Shown: positions 9,901-18,184, counted from the first letter of the stretch. The stretch is 64,000 bases of DNA from JACDER01 sp036394915 (GCA_036394915.1 DASWEE010000061.1:67840-131839), one strand, 5' to 3'. Made by a program: numbers and translations. Notes: generated by a model not told the origin, from the letters alone.

Positions 9901-11026
9901 ACCCGACCGGTGCAGTGGCAAACAGCGTGTCCAGCAGCCCCAGCGTCTCCTCGGCGTCGTGGTAGAGGCGCGCGTTGTCGACCGCGAGCGCCGCTCGCGC
10001 CGCCAGCTCCTCCGCCAGCCTCAGCGCCGGCTCGCCGTAGCGCCGCTCGGACTCCGCCGTCGCGAGGGTGAGCACGCCGAGCGTCCGCCCCCGTGCCACG
10101 AGCGGCACGAGGATGTTCGATCGCAGGTTCAGCGAGCCGAGGATCTCACGCTGGCGCGGATCCGGGGCGATCTCGTCGAGCCAGGCATCGGTGACCTCCA
10201 CGACGAGCTCAGATCGCCCGGTCCGCAACACCTTGGCCGTTCCCTCCTGCCGCTCGGGCCGCGCCGGATAGCTGTTGCGAAGCTCGTCTGCCAGCTCCTC
10301 CAAAGCAGGATCGGCGCAGACTGCCGCGACGCGCCGAACCGATCCATCGGAGCTGAGGACGTCGATCACGCACCAGTCGGCAAGCTCGGGGACAGCCAGT
10401 CTGGCCACGCTCGCCAGCGTCGTCTCGTAGTCGAGAGAGGAGCCAAGGACGGCGCTCGCGTCAGCGAGGAAGCCGAGCTGGCGGCGGACGCCCTCGAGAC
10501 GCTTGCGGGAGTCGCGCTCCGCACCGTAGAGCTGCGATTGCACGACCGGAACCGCCACGCGGTCGGCAACCAGCTCGAGCGTGCGAATGTCGTCGTCGTC
10601 GAACTTGCGCTCGGTGAGCGAGCCGACGTGAAGGACTCCGAGCAGCTTGTCCTCGACCTCGATCGGCACGCCCAGGACGACCTTCAACCCCTTCTCCCGG
10701 AGCAGCGGGTTGATGATGTCCGCGTGGTCGACGTCGTCGATCACGATCGGGTGCCTCCGAGCGGCGACGCGGCCCGCGAACCCCTGGCCGACCGGGATCC
10801 GGACGCCGCGCTCGACCGCTTCCTCGAGACCGAGGGCGGCTCGCGCGACGAGAGTCTCGTCTGTGTCATCCAGCAGCAGCACTGCGACGGTGTCCACTTC
10901 GAGGGTGTCTTTGATCCTCGTCAGCAGGTCGCGCAGTAGCTCGTCGACCGCGCCCTCGGCGCGCTGAACGTCCTCCGCGGCCGCACCCTGGTGAGTGGCA
11001 TCGGCGGCCCGGCCACGAGCTTCCAT
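6908..11026 (-). CDS. giant multi-GAF/PAS sensor histidine kinase
   Basis: The protein is 1372 residues with no membrane helices. In order it has a GAF (~25-175), a second GAF (~185-360), a PAS (~365-485), a third, more distant GAF (~490-650), two further GAFs (~660-1000), a second PAS (~1005-1110), HisKA with ISHELRTPLASV, and HATPase with LGNLIDNAVKYSP, DEGIGIP, FEKFYR and GGTGLGLYI. GAFs 2, 4 and 5 share a repeated signature (SSLDYETTL, then LAVP and ADWC) and are internal duplications. I prefer the ATG at 11026 (MEARGRAAD) to one at 11077, which would lie inside a hairpin. Its ligand and partner regulator are not in the window. Confidence 0.9.
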   Translation of the reverse strand: MEARGRAADATHQGAAAEDVQRAEGAVDELLRDLLTRIKDTLEVDTVAVLLLDDTDETLVARAALGLEEAVERGVRIPVGQGFAGRVAARRHPIVIDDVDHADIINPLLREKGLKVVLGVPIEVEDKLLGVLHVGSLTERKFDDDDIRTLELVADRVAVPVVQSQLYGAERDSRKRLEGVRRQLGFLADASAVLGSSLDYETTLASVARLAVPELADWCVIDVLSSDGSVRRVAAVCADPALEELADELRNSYPARPERQEGTAKVLRTGRSELVVEVTDAWLDEIAPDPRQREILGSLNLRSNILVPLVARGRTLGVLTLATAESERRYGEPALRLAEELAARAALAVDNARLYHDAEETLGLLDTLFATAPVGLAFLDRELRYLKVNDTFARLNGIPPEEHLGRRIAELAPTLAEEVEDSLREVLETGEPILDREISGPAPEHREERFWLASYYPVRATDGETIGVGAVVTDLTERTRAERRLSAQYQVTRILSTAESLDEAAPQILEAMCESLEWELGSFWMLDEQSGRLHLLEQWHVPSIEPAPFAAMSAELDFGLGEGFPGKVWQEGGPLWVPDFADDSSFPRAPAAATIGLHSAFGFPVFLGSTVLGVAEFYSGERRGPDHELLQMTDAVGSQIGQFVERTRAERESEAARERLTFLAEASRVLASSLDYETTLEQVAQLAVPAIADWCVVDVLGPEETLKRVALTHVDPEKIAWANELSERYPDDPDASDGIYSVLRSGEPALVPEISDELLVEGARDEEHLCLLRGVGLRSYISAPLVARDRVLGVLTLVTAESGRVYGEDDLAFAEELARRAATAVENAGLFRSALENEEQQRFLAEAGSALASSLDFTGTLQRVAHLAVPVFADWCIVDIVEGGEIHRVAVAAADADSQEALEELRSRYPPSLDSPQPAAQALRAGEPVLFYDFTPESLASTTRDEYHYELMQRLGPRSAIAVPLVAHGHTLGAITFAWAASGRRYTDSDLPLAEEIARRAALAVDNARLHRDAEERAQAALALTHVGDGVFMIDQDGIVRLWNPAAEAITGLRVDEVVGGAANDVIPGWAALGPLVPVAPAPAPAAPRAETLPIEIGDRELWLSIAGVGLEEGTVYAFRDLTEERALEKIRSDFVATISHELRTPLASVYGAAVTLIQRGDQLEAEQRAQLLGVIASEADRLARIVNDILLASRLDSQTLVFTIESFDAFEALRHAVEAACTHLPDEIDVRLLEPDGSPPVAADSEKLRQVLGNLIDNAVKYSPDGGLVQIGVERRGRHVRFSVSDEGIGIPSEELERIFEKFYRLDPELLRGVGGTGLGLYISRELVRRMEGTIWVESELGKGSTFYVELPRAERAIPDLPGELTSEARA

Positions 11027-11044
11027 GCGGGCATGGTATCCCCA

Positions 11045-11084
11045 CCAAAAATCTTGCCCGCTGCGCGGGCGCTCCAATTTTTGG
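11045..11084. repeat. nested hairpin upstream of the giant kinase gene
   Basis: Perfect outer arms CCAAAAAT (11045-11052) and ATTTTTGG (11077-11084) enclose a second perfect stem GCCCGC/GCGGGC (11056-11061 and 11065-11070). It lies 19 bp upstream of the kinase start at 11026. With the A/T-rich arms it resembles a bidirectional terminator or a small intergenic palindrome. Function is not known. Confidence 0.55.
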
Positions 11085-11180
11085 CGGCAGAAGACACGTT
11101 TGATCCCAGGCGTGGTGAGCAGAGACGGGCAAAGCCCGCCTCTGGCGCGGTCCGCTTTCCTTATGGTTCAGGATCGCGCC

Positions 11181-11581
11181 ATGAGCGACGCGGGAGATAA
11201 CGTCTCGCCTCTCATGGAGGCGCTGTATCGGGGGGATTCCACCGAGGTTCAAGCACTCCTGGCCCAAGAACCGCAGCTCGACGTCTTCGAGGCCGCGGCG
11301 CTGGGTGGGACCGGGCGCCTGCAGGATCTCCTGGACGAGGACGCGGCGCGCGTCATCGAATGGTCGAGCGACGGGTTCCTCCCCATCCACCTCGCCGCCT
11401 TCTTCGGACACGCGGCAGCGGCAGAGCTCTTCGCGGAGCGAGGATCCGACCTGGAGCCCGTCTCGCGTCACCTGCTGGCACGGGACGCGGACCCGCAGGC
11501 GCGCCGGGCGCCGACGGCAAGACGCCGCTCGACCTCGCCCGCGAAGGCGGGTACGAGGACGTCGCCCGGATGCTCGGTTAG
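11181..11581 (+). pseudogene. ankyrin-repeat protein, frameshifted and shortened
   Basis: From ATG 11181 the frame reads MSDAGDNVSPLMEALYRGD and continues with ankyrin-like residues (FEAAALGGTGRLQDLL, GFLPIHLAAFFGHAAAAEL) to about 11466. After that, two ankyrin pieces seem to be joined with sequence missing. At about 11500 the reading frame shifts, and the typical last repeat DGKTPLDLAREGGYEDVARML continues in the next frame to a TAG at 11579-11581. Intact relatives would have several more repeats. I infer a degraded gene, although a one-base sequencing error could explain the shift alone. Confidence 0.65.
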
Positions 11582-11592
11582 GATCTCGCGCC

Positions 11593-11955
11593 ATGGCCAG
11601 AAACGCGGTATTGCTCGTGTGTGCGCTGGCGGCGGTCGGCCTGGTCGCAGGCTGCGGCGGAGGCTCGAGCGGGCCGGAGATCGTCAAGTTCTCGGGCCCC
11701 GACATCGTCCCGTGCGGAAAGAGCGGAGAGGTCAAGACGGTCGCGTTCCAGTACGAGACGAAGAACGCGACCGCGGTCGAGCCGGAGATCGACGGGCAGC
11801 CGCCCGGAGCCCAGGCCGGCTACGACCCGAACAGCGGGACAATGAGCTTCGCGTACATCTGCCCCGGTCCGCACACGATGACGATCACGGCGAGCGGAAA
11901 GGGCGGCAAGACCGTCAGCAAGAGCGCGCAGATCGAGCCCTCGAGCTCCGGCTAG
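11593..11955 (+). CDS. small secreted lipoprotein
   Basis: A 120-residue protein with a signal peptide ending in the lipobox LVAGC (Cys about residue 21), so it is probably lipid-anchored on the outside of the membrane. The mature part is a single small beta-rich, Ig-like module ending in HTMTITASGKGGK, followed by a Ser-rich tail. Two further cysteines (IVPCGKSG and YICPGPH) may form a disulfide. No specific function can be assigned. Its stop shares a CTAG with the convergent protease gene. Confidence 0.7.
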   Translation: MARNAVLLVCALAAVGLVAGCGGGSSGPEIVKFSGPDIVPCGKSGEVKTVAFQYETKNATAVEPEIDGQPPGAQAGYDPNSGTMSFAYICPGPHTMTITASGKGGKTVSKSAQIEPSSSG

Positions 11956-13073
11956 CCCCGGCGAATCGGCGGCCTGATCTCGATCGCGTGCGCGACGTCG
12001 CTGATCGACAGGATCCCGCCGAGATGCCCGTCGTCGACCACCAGCGCACGGCGCAGCTCGCTCGCTTGCAGCTTGGCGAGGGCTTCGAGCGCGGTCTCCT
12101 CCTCCGTCACGGTCGGTACCTGGTCGAGGCCGATCATGGCGTCCCCGACGCGAACGCGATCCCACTCTTCCCGCGGCACCGCGGTGAACGCCCAGAATGG
12201 CAGGAGTCCGACGGGCGCGCCGCTGCCGTCGACGACCGGATAGGTCGAGTGCTGCTGGGAGCGGGCGATCTCGTCCATCACGTCGCCGAGGGTCAGATCG
12301 GGGCTGACGGTGACGGGCTCACGCGTCATGAGGTTGCGAACCCGTAGCCCGTCGAGCGCGTCCTGAACCGCCAGATAGCGGAGCTCCGCAGCCGACGCCT
12401 GGAGCAGGAACCAGCCGATGAACGCAAGCCAGGCGCCCGTGAACGTCCCCTGGAAGATCAGCAGGACGACTCCGCCGCCGATCAGGAGGAAGCCGAACGT
12501 CCTGCCCGCGGCGCCTGCGACCTGGGTCGCCCACGAGTAGTCGCCTTTCGCCTTCCAGAGGATCGAGCGCAGGATGCGGCCGCCGTCCAGCGGCAGCGCC
12601 GGCAGCAGGTTGAAGACGAGCAGGAACAGGTTGATGTAGCCGAGCCACGCCGCAACGCCATCGACCGCGTTCGGGAGATGGGTGAGCGCCGCAAGCGCGA
12701 CGAAGAACCCTCCGATGACGAGCGTCACCAGCGGCCCCGCGACCGCGATCCGGAACTCGGCTCCCGCAGAGGGGAACATGCCGCGGAAGCGGGCCACGCC
12801 GCCGAACAGCCAGAGCGTGATCCCTTCGATCTCCATCCCCTCGCGCTGCGCCACGATCGCGTGCCCGAGCTCGTGGAGGAGGAGCGAAGCGAAGAAGGCG
12901 ACGGCGGCGACAACCGCCATCCCGTAGTACGTGCTTCGAGAGAGGCCCGGGTTCTGCGCCGGGAAGACGCCGCTTCCGAGCGACCAGACGATCAACGCCA
13001 CGACGATCAGCCAGCTCCAGTTGATGCCGAAGGGAATGCCGAAGATCCGGCCGATCTGGAAGCTCGGGTTCAC
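11952..13073 (-). CDS. site-2 protease family (M50) metallopeptidase with CBS domains
   Basis: Membrane-embedded zinc protease of 373 residues. The zinc site is HELGH (H67-H71) in the second helix region, with the third ligand in LPLDGG (D163). About six membrane segments end near residue 235, followed by a pair of CBS domains (~245-365) that usually bind adenine nucleotides. Proteins of this layout resemble the Rip3-like group of intramembrane proteases; substrates are unknown. The ATG start gives MNPSFQIGRIFGIPFGINWS, the normal family beginning. It is convergent with the lipoprotein gene. Confidence 0.92.
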   Translation of the reverse strand: MNPSFQIGRIFGIPFGINWSWLIVVALIVWSLGSGVFPAQNPGLSRSTYYGMAVVAAVAFFASLLLHELGHAIVAQREGMEIEGITLWLFGGVARFRGMFPSAGAEFRIAVAGPLVTLVIGGFFVALAALTHLPNAVDGVAAWLGYINLFLLVFNLLPALPLDGGRILRSILWKAKGDYSWATQVAGAAGRTFGFLLIGGGVVLLIFQGTFTGAWLAFIGWFLLQASAAELRYLAVQDALDGLRVRNLMTREPVTVSPDLTLGDVMDEIARSQQHSTYPVVDGSGAPVGLLPFWAFTAVPREEWDRVRVGDAMIGLDQVPTVTEEETALEALAKLQASELRRALVVDDGHLGGILSISDVAHAIEIRPPIRRG

Positions 13074-13116
13074 ACGGCGATCCTACGTTCGACGCGCGCA
13101 GAGAGGCGTGCTCGTC

Positions 13117-14103
13117 CTAGGAGCCGTAGCCGAGCGCGCGGACGGCCCGGGCGACGACGACCTCTTCGCGCGCCCGGACGACGACCACCCGCACCTCCGA
13201 GCCTGAGCTGCCGATGTCGACGTCAGGCTCGGCTGAGTCGTTCGCGGCCTGGTCGAGCTGGATGCCGAGGAAGCCGAGCCGGCGGCAAACCTCCGCGCGG
13301 ACGGCGGGCACGTTCTCGCCCACCCCGGCCGTGAAGACGATCGCGTCCAAGCCCCCGAGCGAGGCCGCCATCGCCGCCACCGCCGCAGCGATCCGGTGCG
13401 TGTAGACGGCGAGCCCAAGCGAATCGTCGAGCCCGCCGAGCGCCTCGAGCCCGGACTCGTGCTCGAGCGCGTGGTCCAGCTCTTCCACGGTCAGCAGCCC
13501 TTCGCGGAGGAGATAGAAGAGCGCTCCCGGATCGACCGAGCCCGACCGCGTCGCCATCGGGACGCCCTCGAGCGGGCTGAAGCCCATCGTCGTCTCGACC
13601 GATCGCCCGTCCGCGACGGCGGTCACGGAGCAGCCGCCGCCGAGGTGGCAGACGACGAGCCGCGGCACGGGCACCCGCTCCGACGCCCACTGCACCGAGA
13701 GCCCGTGGAAGCCGTAGCGGTGGATGCCCCATTCCTGCCGCCAGCGCTTCGGGACCGCGTACGTCGCGGCCTCGTCCGGAATGGAGGCGTGAAACGCGGT
13801 GTCGAAGACGGCGACGTGGGGAACGTCGGGCAGCGCGCGCTGGGCCTCGTCGATCGCCTCGAGCGCCGGCCCGTTGTGGAGCGGAGCGATCACCGAGAGC
13901 TCGGCGATCTCGTGCTTCACGTCGGGATCGACCACGACGGGATCGTGAAAGCGCGCCCCACCGTGGACGATCCGGTGGCCGACCGCCGCAACCTCGCCCG
14001 GGGCCTCGGCGAGAGACGCGATTCTTCGGGTGGTCTCGCTCTCGGCGACGAGATCGAGCTTGAGGCTCGTCGAGCCGGCATTGACGACGAGAATGGAGGC
14101 CAC
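13117..14103 (-). CDS. ackA: acetate kinase
   Basis: Interconverts acetate plus ATP and acetyl phosphate. Family motifs present are VNAGSTSLKL at the N-terminus, GHRIVHGG, VFDTAFH with the catalytic Asp, HRYGFHG, HLGGGCS, ATRSGSVDPG and TAGVGENVPAVR. At 328 residues from GTG 14103 it is shorter than most acetate kinases (about 400). The alternative ATG at 14127 would overlap the divergent gene. No phosphotransacetylase or phosphoketolase is nearby, so its partner enzyme must be elsewhere. Only 22 bp separate the two divergent starts, so promoters must lie within the coding regions. Confidence 0.92.
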   Translation of the reverse strand: MASILVVNAGSTSLKLDLVAESETTRRIASLAEAPGEVAAVGHRIVHGGARFHDPVVVDPDVKHEIAELSVIAPLHNGPALEAIDEAQRALPDVPHVAVFDTAFHASIPDEAATYAVPKRWRQEWGIHRYGFHGLSVQWASERVPVPRLVVCHLGGGCSVTAVADGRSVETTMGFSPLEGVPMATRSGSVDPGALFYLLREGLLTVEELDHALEHESGLEALGGLDDSLGLAVYTHRIAAAVAAMAASLGGLDAIVFTAGVGENVPAVRAEVCRRLGFLGIQLDQAANDSAEPDVDIGSSGSEVRVVVVRAREEVVVARAVRALGYGS

Positions 14104-14125
14104 TGCGAGTCGTAACCTACTGTCC

Positions 14126-15268
14126 ATGTCCGGCGCGGCTGAGCGGCTTCTCGAGGCCTGGCGTGGAGAGATCGAGGCAGGTGCGATCTACAAGCTGATC
14201 GCGCAGCGGGAGGAGGACCCGGAGCGCGCCGAGATCCTGCGCAAGATGGCGGCAGCCGAGGGCGGGCACCGGCGGCGGCTGGAAGCGCGCATGCGGGAGC
14301 TCGGGATCCCGATCCCGGACCCGGATTCGGTTCGCATCTCGCTCTGGACAAAGCTGCAGGCGCGCATAGCGCCAATCGACCGCCTGCTGGCGGCGCGCGA
14401 GGCGGCGGAGCTCGACGAGGTCGACGACCTCTACTTCCAGCCGACGGGCGACGAGGACACCGACCGGCTGCTCAACGACATCCGGCGTGATGAGCGCTCG
14501 CACTCGCTGGCCGTCAACGAGATGCTGGGAGAGAGCCCGCTGCCCTCCCCGACGGTCGCGCCCGCGCAGGCGCGCCTCGACCGCATTCTCGGCCGGGAGA
14601 AGTGGCACGAGACGGGATCGGGCTGGATCTCCGGAGCGATCTACGGCGCCAACGACGGGCTCGCCGCCGTGTTCGGAATCGTGTCGGGGGTTTCGGGCGC
14701 AACCGGCGGCTCCAGCTTCGTGCTCACCGCAGGTGTTGCCGGCGCAGTCGCCTCGGCGCTCTCGATGGCGACGGGCGCGTACCTCGCCGAGCGCTCGGTG
14801 GTCGAGGTGGCGGAAGCGAACGTCGAGCGCGAGCGCCAGGAGATCGTCGAGCACCCGGAGGAGGAGAAGGAGGAGCTGTCGCTCTTCTACCAGCTGAAGG
14901 GGATCGATCCCAAGACCGCCGATGCGCTTGCGGAGGAGCAGTCGAGGGACCCGGAGGCAATGCTCCGGTTGCTCACGATCGAGGAGCTCGGAGGAGCGAC
15001 GTCGGCCGGAAACCCGGTCGAGGCCTCGCTCGCGGCGGGCATCAGCACCGGGCTCGGCGCGATCATTCCGGTGATCCCGTTCTTCTTCCTGCTCGGCGAC
15101 ACGGGCGTGATCGTCGCCGGGATCGTCTCGCTGATCGCCCATTTCGCGGTCGGCGCGGCCAAGTCCCTCTTCACGCTCCGCAGCTGGTGGGCCTCGGGGC
15201 TGGAGATGACGCTCGCGGGCGTGATCGTGGGCGGGGCGACCTACGCGACCGGCCTCCTCTTCGCCTGA
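14126..15268 (+). CDS. VIT1/CCC1-family iron/manganese transporter with ferritin-like N-domain
   Basis: The 380-residue protein has an N-terminal helical ferritin-like (rubrerythrin) domain (~1-135) rich in Glu and His (EIEAGAIYKLIAQREEDPERAEI, RRDERSHSLAVNEM). The VIT1 membrane domain (~155-380) follows, with the signature GAIYGANDGLAAVFGIVSG, a cytosolic acidic helical hairpin (EVAEANVERERQEIVEHPEEE) and three more helices. Family knowledge: VIT1/CCC1 proteins export Fe(II) or Mn(II) from the cytosol, and the ferritin-like domain probably binds or senses the metal. ATG start at 14126. Confidence 0.9.
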   Translation: MSGAAERLLEAWRGEIEAGAIYKLIAQREEDPERAEILRKMAAAEGGHRRRLEARMRELGIPIPDPDSVRISLWTKLQARIAPIDRLLAAREAAELDEVDDLYFQPTGDEDTDRLLNDIRRDERSHSLAVNEMLGESPLPSPTVAPAQARLDRILGREKWHETGSGWISGAIYGANDGLAAVFGIVSGVSGATGGSSFVLTAGVAGAVASALSMATGAYLAERSVVEVAEANVERERQEIVEHPEEEKEELSLFYQLKGIDPKTADALAEEQSRDPEAMLRLLTIEELGGATSAGNPVEASLAAGISTGLGAIIPVIPFFFLLGDTGVIVAGIVSLIAHFAVGAAKSLFTLRSWWASGLEMTLAGVIVGGATYATGLLFA

Positions 15269-15310
15269 GCGTCGGCCGGATCCTCATTGGGCCGTCATCG
15301 GGTTTAGGGT

Positions 15311-16072
15311 ATGAGGATGCGCACCAGCCTCCTCCTGGTGCTCTCCGCGGTGGGCCTTGCGGTCGCGATCGCGATCGGTGTCGTAGGGTTCGTCGCCGGC
15401 CACTACACGCGCGGGACGTCGACCGTCACCGTCGCCGCCGGCGAGTCCACCACGACGGCCACTACAGTCGATCCACACGTCGCGGCGGGAGCGCACGATT
15501 TCGTCCAGTTCGCCTGCGCGCAGTGCCACGGCGAGCAGGGTCGCGGCGGGGTCTCTCCAGACGTCCCCTCCCTCTCAAACGTCGGGAATTCGCTCACGAC
15601 CGGGCAGCTGCGCTCGATCATCGACCACGGGCTCGGGGAGTCGGCGAACCCGACCAAGCCGTACATGCCGGTTTGGGGCGAGGTCATCTCGTCCACGCAG
15701 GTGAACGACCTCGTCTCCTATATCCATGCGGGATTGCCGTCCGTCTCGACCGCGACGCCGGTCCCGATCCCTCAAGGCCAAGGCGCCGCCGTCGAAGGAG
15801 CGGCGCTGTACGTGCGGTACGGCTGCATCAACTGCCACGGGCCAAACGGGCTCGGCGGCGTGCCGAATCCTCAGTCACCCGACAAGACGATCCCGTCACT
15901 CTCGGGAGCCGACTTCCGGGCAGAGTTCAACACTGACACGAAGATCATCGACATCATCCGGACCGGAAGCGTTCTCGGCCGGGCGCCGATCGTGAGCATG
16001 CCGCACTGGGGCGGCATCATCCCCGCGCATCAGCTTCAAGCGATCACGGCGTATCTCAAGACGCTCAAGTAG
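15311..16072 (+). CDS. membrane-anchored dihaem cytochrome c
   Basis: The 253-residue protein has an N-terminal uncleaved signal anchor (~7-30), a Thr-rich linker, and two cytochrome c domains with CAQCH and CINCH haem sites. Distal methionines are likely in PYMPVWG and SMPHWG. It faces the outside of the membrane and could deliver electrons to the caa3 oxidase at the start of the window; that link is an inference. Two in-frame ATGs (15311 and 15317) are possible starts. Confidence 0.9.
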   Translation: MRMRTSLLLVLSAVGLAVAIAIGVVGFVAGHYTRGTSTVTVAAGESTTTATTVDPHVAAGAHDFVQFACAQCHGEQGRGGVSPDVPSLSNVGNSLTTGQLRSIIDHGLGESANPTKPYMPVWGEVISSTQVNDLVSYIHAGLPSVSTATPVPIPQGQGAAVEGAALYVRYGCINCHGPNGLGGVPNPQSPDKTIPSLSGADFRAEFNTDTKIIDIIRTGSVLGRAPIVSMPHWGGIIPAHQLQAITAYLKTLK

Positions 16073-16098
16073 CTCAGCAGCGGGCTATCATCGCCCGC

Positions 16099-16518
16099 AT
16101 GAAAAAACTCGTCCTGGCCCTCACCACAGCGCTGCTCGGCGCGGTCCTTGTGACCGCCGCCGCCGCGGGGCCACCTCCCGTGGTCAAGAGCAAACAGATC
16201 ACGCTCAAGCCCAGCGGCATCACGATCCGCCTCGTCGCGTCGAAGACGAATCTCGACCAGAAGCGGGCCGGGCGTGTCGCACTCTGGCTGACCCTGTACA
16301 GGAAGACCGGGCCCGGCTTCAAGAAGGTTAAGCAGGTCAAGGTCACGACCGGATTCAAGCTCTCGTCGCGGCTGAAGTCCCTGGTCGTCGTACAGGCCAA
16401 GGGGCCGCAGTACAGGAACACGGCCGAGGTCCACCTGAAGTGGTTCGTCAGCCCGTCGGTCGGCACGCAGACATGGTCGTTCGTCGCGACGCCGAAGCAA
16501 CTCGCGCCGCAGGAGTAA
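16099..16518 (+). CDS. secreted protein of unknown function
   Basis: A 139-residue protein with a clear signal peptide (KKLVLALTTALLGAVLVTAAAA) and a basic, beta-rich mature part (KQITLKPSGITIRLVASK). It ends in a WSFVATPKQLAPQE tail. No cysteines or catalytic motif are seen. It follows the dihaem cytochrome by 26 bp on the same strand and may be co-transcribed with it. I do not recognise the family. Confidence 0.7.
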   Translation: MKKLVLALTTALLGAVLVTAAAAGPPPVVKSKQITLKPSGITIRLVASKTNLDQKRAGRVALWLTLYRKTGPGFKKVKQVKVTTGFKLSSRLKSLVVVQAKGPQYRNTAEVHLKWFVSPSVGTQTWSFVATPKQLAPQE

Positions 16519-16905
16519 CTCCTTCACGAACCGAGAGGAAGAGGGGCGCGGCGGCTTGGCGGAGCTGCCACGCCCTCTCGACGAAGACGGGCCCTGCGGA
16601 AGCCTCTCCTTCCTCTGAGCGATCCTGCGGCACGATCGCTCGTATTCGACGGGAGTTCTACTTGCGGGCCGAGGCGAGGGCAATGCCCGGCCTGGGTACG
16701 GCTCTATCCCCCTTTTCGGGGATGGCCCGCCGGCCGCTCGAGCGCATCCTCGCGAGTCGAGCGGCGGCTGTGCGAGGGCGCTTGCCTCGCTTTCCTGACG
16801 CGTCGTGCCTCACCGGGTTCATCCGAGTTAACCTGGATTCGTGCGAGTTGACGCGCGAACAGAGCTCGTGATCGCTGTTCGCGTCGGCGACCCGATCGAG
16901 CCTGC
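16519..16905. other. intergenic stretch without a supported gene
   Basis: No convincing coding region was seen. It contains a perfect hairpin, GAGCGATC (16617-16624) and GATCGCTC (16634-16641) with a 9-base loop. The small frame near 16682 that ends in a Cys/Ser-containing peptide is not convincing as a lanthipeptide precursor. Confidence 0.5.
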
Positions 16906-17922
16906 GTGATCTTCAGGGCGACGGAGCACGCGCAGCTCGCCGGCGGGCCCTGGGACGAACGCCTCGCGCGTTACGCGATCGCCGACATCCTCGACGAGAC
17001 GATCGCCGCCGGGCGGCCCGAGGAGGCGGGCGTGTATGCCGGAGTCGCCGGAGAGCTCTACGCGCTGCGATCGCTGGGCAAGCCGGTCGACTGGGAGCTC
17101 GGCGCGGGCGAAGGGACGGGGTTCGCGGACGGAGAAGTCGGGATCGCGCTGGTGTCGGGCGACAACGAGCGTTTCCGTGCGGCCGCACCGGCGTGCATCG
17201 AGAACCCCTGGAACGAGCTGCTCTACGGTGCCGGCGGCGCCCTCGTGGCGGCGCGGCTCCTCGGCGAGGACGACGTCGCGCGCGAGGCGATCAAGCGGCT
17301 GTGGTCGACGTGGACCTTCGACTCGAAGCTGCGCGCGTGCATCTGGACACAGCGGTACGACAACCGGCGGGAGCAATTCCTCGGCATGGCGCACGGCGTG
17401 GCCGGCAACGCATACGCGCTCCTTCGCGCGGCTCCTCTGCAAAGCAGCGAGCACCAGACGGAGCTCATGCATCGTATCCTCGAGACGCTCGAGCGCACCG
17501 CGCTGCGCGAGAGCAACCTCGTCAACTGGCCACCGGTTGCAGGTGAGACCGCTGCCGAGCAGATTCGAGTGCAGTGGTGCCACGGCGCGCCGGGCGTCGT
17601 CTGCGCGCTGGCCGGTGCGCCGGCACATCGCGATCTCAACGCGCTGCTGCTCGCAGCGGGCGAGCTCGTCTGGGAGGCCGGGCCGCTGCGAGGAGGCGCC
17701 GGTCTCTGCCACGGCACGGCCGGCAACGGCTGGGCGTTTCTCAAGCTCAACCGGCGCACGGGCGACCGGAAGTGGCTCGAGCGCGCACGGCGCTTTGCGA
17801 TGCATGCAATCGAGCAGCGCAACGGCGAGCGCGGCCTGTGGACCGGCGATCTCGGTGTCGCCCTGTACCTCCGCGCGTGCATCGATGTGGAAGACCGCTG
17901 GCCGCTGCTCGACGTCCTTTAG
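16906..17922 (+). CDS. solitary LanC-like protein
   Basis: A 338-residue alpha-toroid protein. The LanC zinc and catalytic motifs are present: GMAHGVAGN (H163), QWCHGAPGVV (C225) and GLCHGTAGNGW (C268, H269), which match the Cys/Cys/His zinc site of lantibiotic cyclases. Family knowledge: LanC adds Cys thiols to dehydroamino acids; eukaryotic LANCL proteins add glutathione to damaged proteins. There is no LanB/LanM dehydratase, precursor peptide or exporter beside it, so the substrate is unknown and a repair role is as likely as peptide synthesis. Start GTG at 16906. A strong palindrome follows the stop. Confidence 0.85.
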   Translation: MIFRATEHAQLAGGPWDERLARYAIADILDETIAAGRPEEAGVYAGVAGELYALRSLGKPVDWELGAGEGTGFADGEVGIALVSGDNERFRAAAPACIENPWNELLYGAGGALVAARLLGEDDVAREAIKRLWSTWTFDSKLRACIWTQRYDNRREQFLGMAHGVAGNAYALLRAAPLQSSEHQTELMHRILETLERTALRESNLVNWPPVAGETAAEQIRVQWCHGAPGVVCALAGAPAHRDLNALLLAAGELVWEAGPLRGGAGLCHGTAGNGWAFLKLNRRTGDRKWLERARRFAMHAIEQRNGERGLWTGDLGVALYLRACIDVEDRWPLLDVL

Positions 17923-17924
17923 AG

Positions 17925-18030
17925 AACACGGGGGAACCCATGGTTCCCCCGTGTTGCCCCCTCCTTCACAGTTCGCAGGATCCAACACCGCTTGGGCTGC
18001 GCTCGGGCAAAGCCCGGCTCCGCCCGCCGG
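17925..18030. repeat. dispersed palindromic repeat, copy 1
   Basis: Perfect 14-bp arms AACACGGGGGAACC (17925-17938) and GGTTCCCCCGTGTT (17942-17955) flank a CAT loop. They are followed after about 40 bp by the block GGGCTGCGCTCGGGC and CCCGGCTCCGCCCGCC (~17995-18030). The same two-part arrangement recurs at 25822-25925. Directly after the LanC-like stop it could serve as a terminator. The short unannotated stretch to 18184 holds nothing else I can name. Confidence 0.85.
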
Positions 18031-18184
18031 CCGGGAGCGGCGGCGGTCAGAGAAGCGAGGTGTAGGCGGAAGCGCAGATACTCCTCGCGTGTCTGACGCG
18101 TCGCTGCCGGTGCGATGCCGGGATAGTGCTTTGCACAGACCCGGAGAGCACCGCGCCGGCAGCGGCGCGGCCTTTCCGCCGGTC

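Noticed and set aside
11181..11581. Programmed frameshift in the ankyrin gene
   Set aside because: There is no slippery run, and repeats seem to be missing as well, so decay or sequence error is more likely.
16617..16641. Hairpin GAGCGATC/GATCGCTC as a riboswitch
   Set aside because: Too small and without conserved aptamer elements; nothing supports ligand binding.
16682..16871. Possible lanthipeptide precursor before the LanC-like gene
   Set aside because: It has only two Cys, no leader motif or ribosome site, and no dehydratase is nearby.
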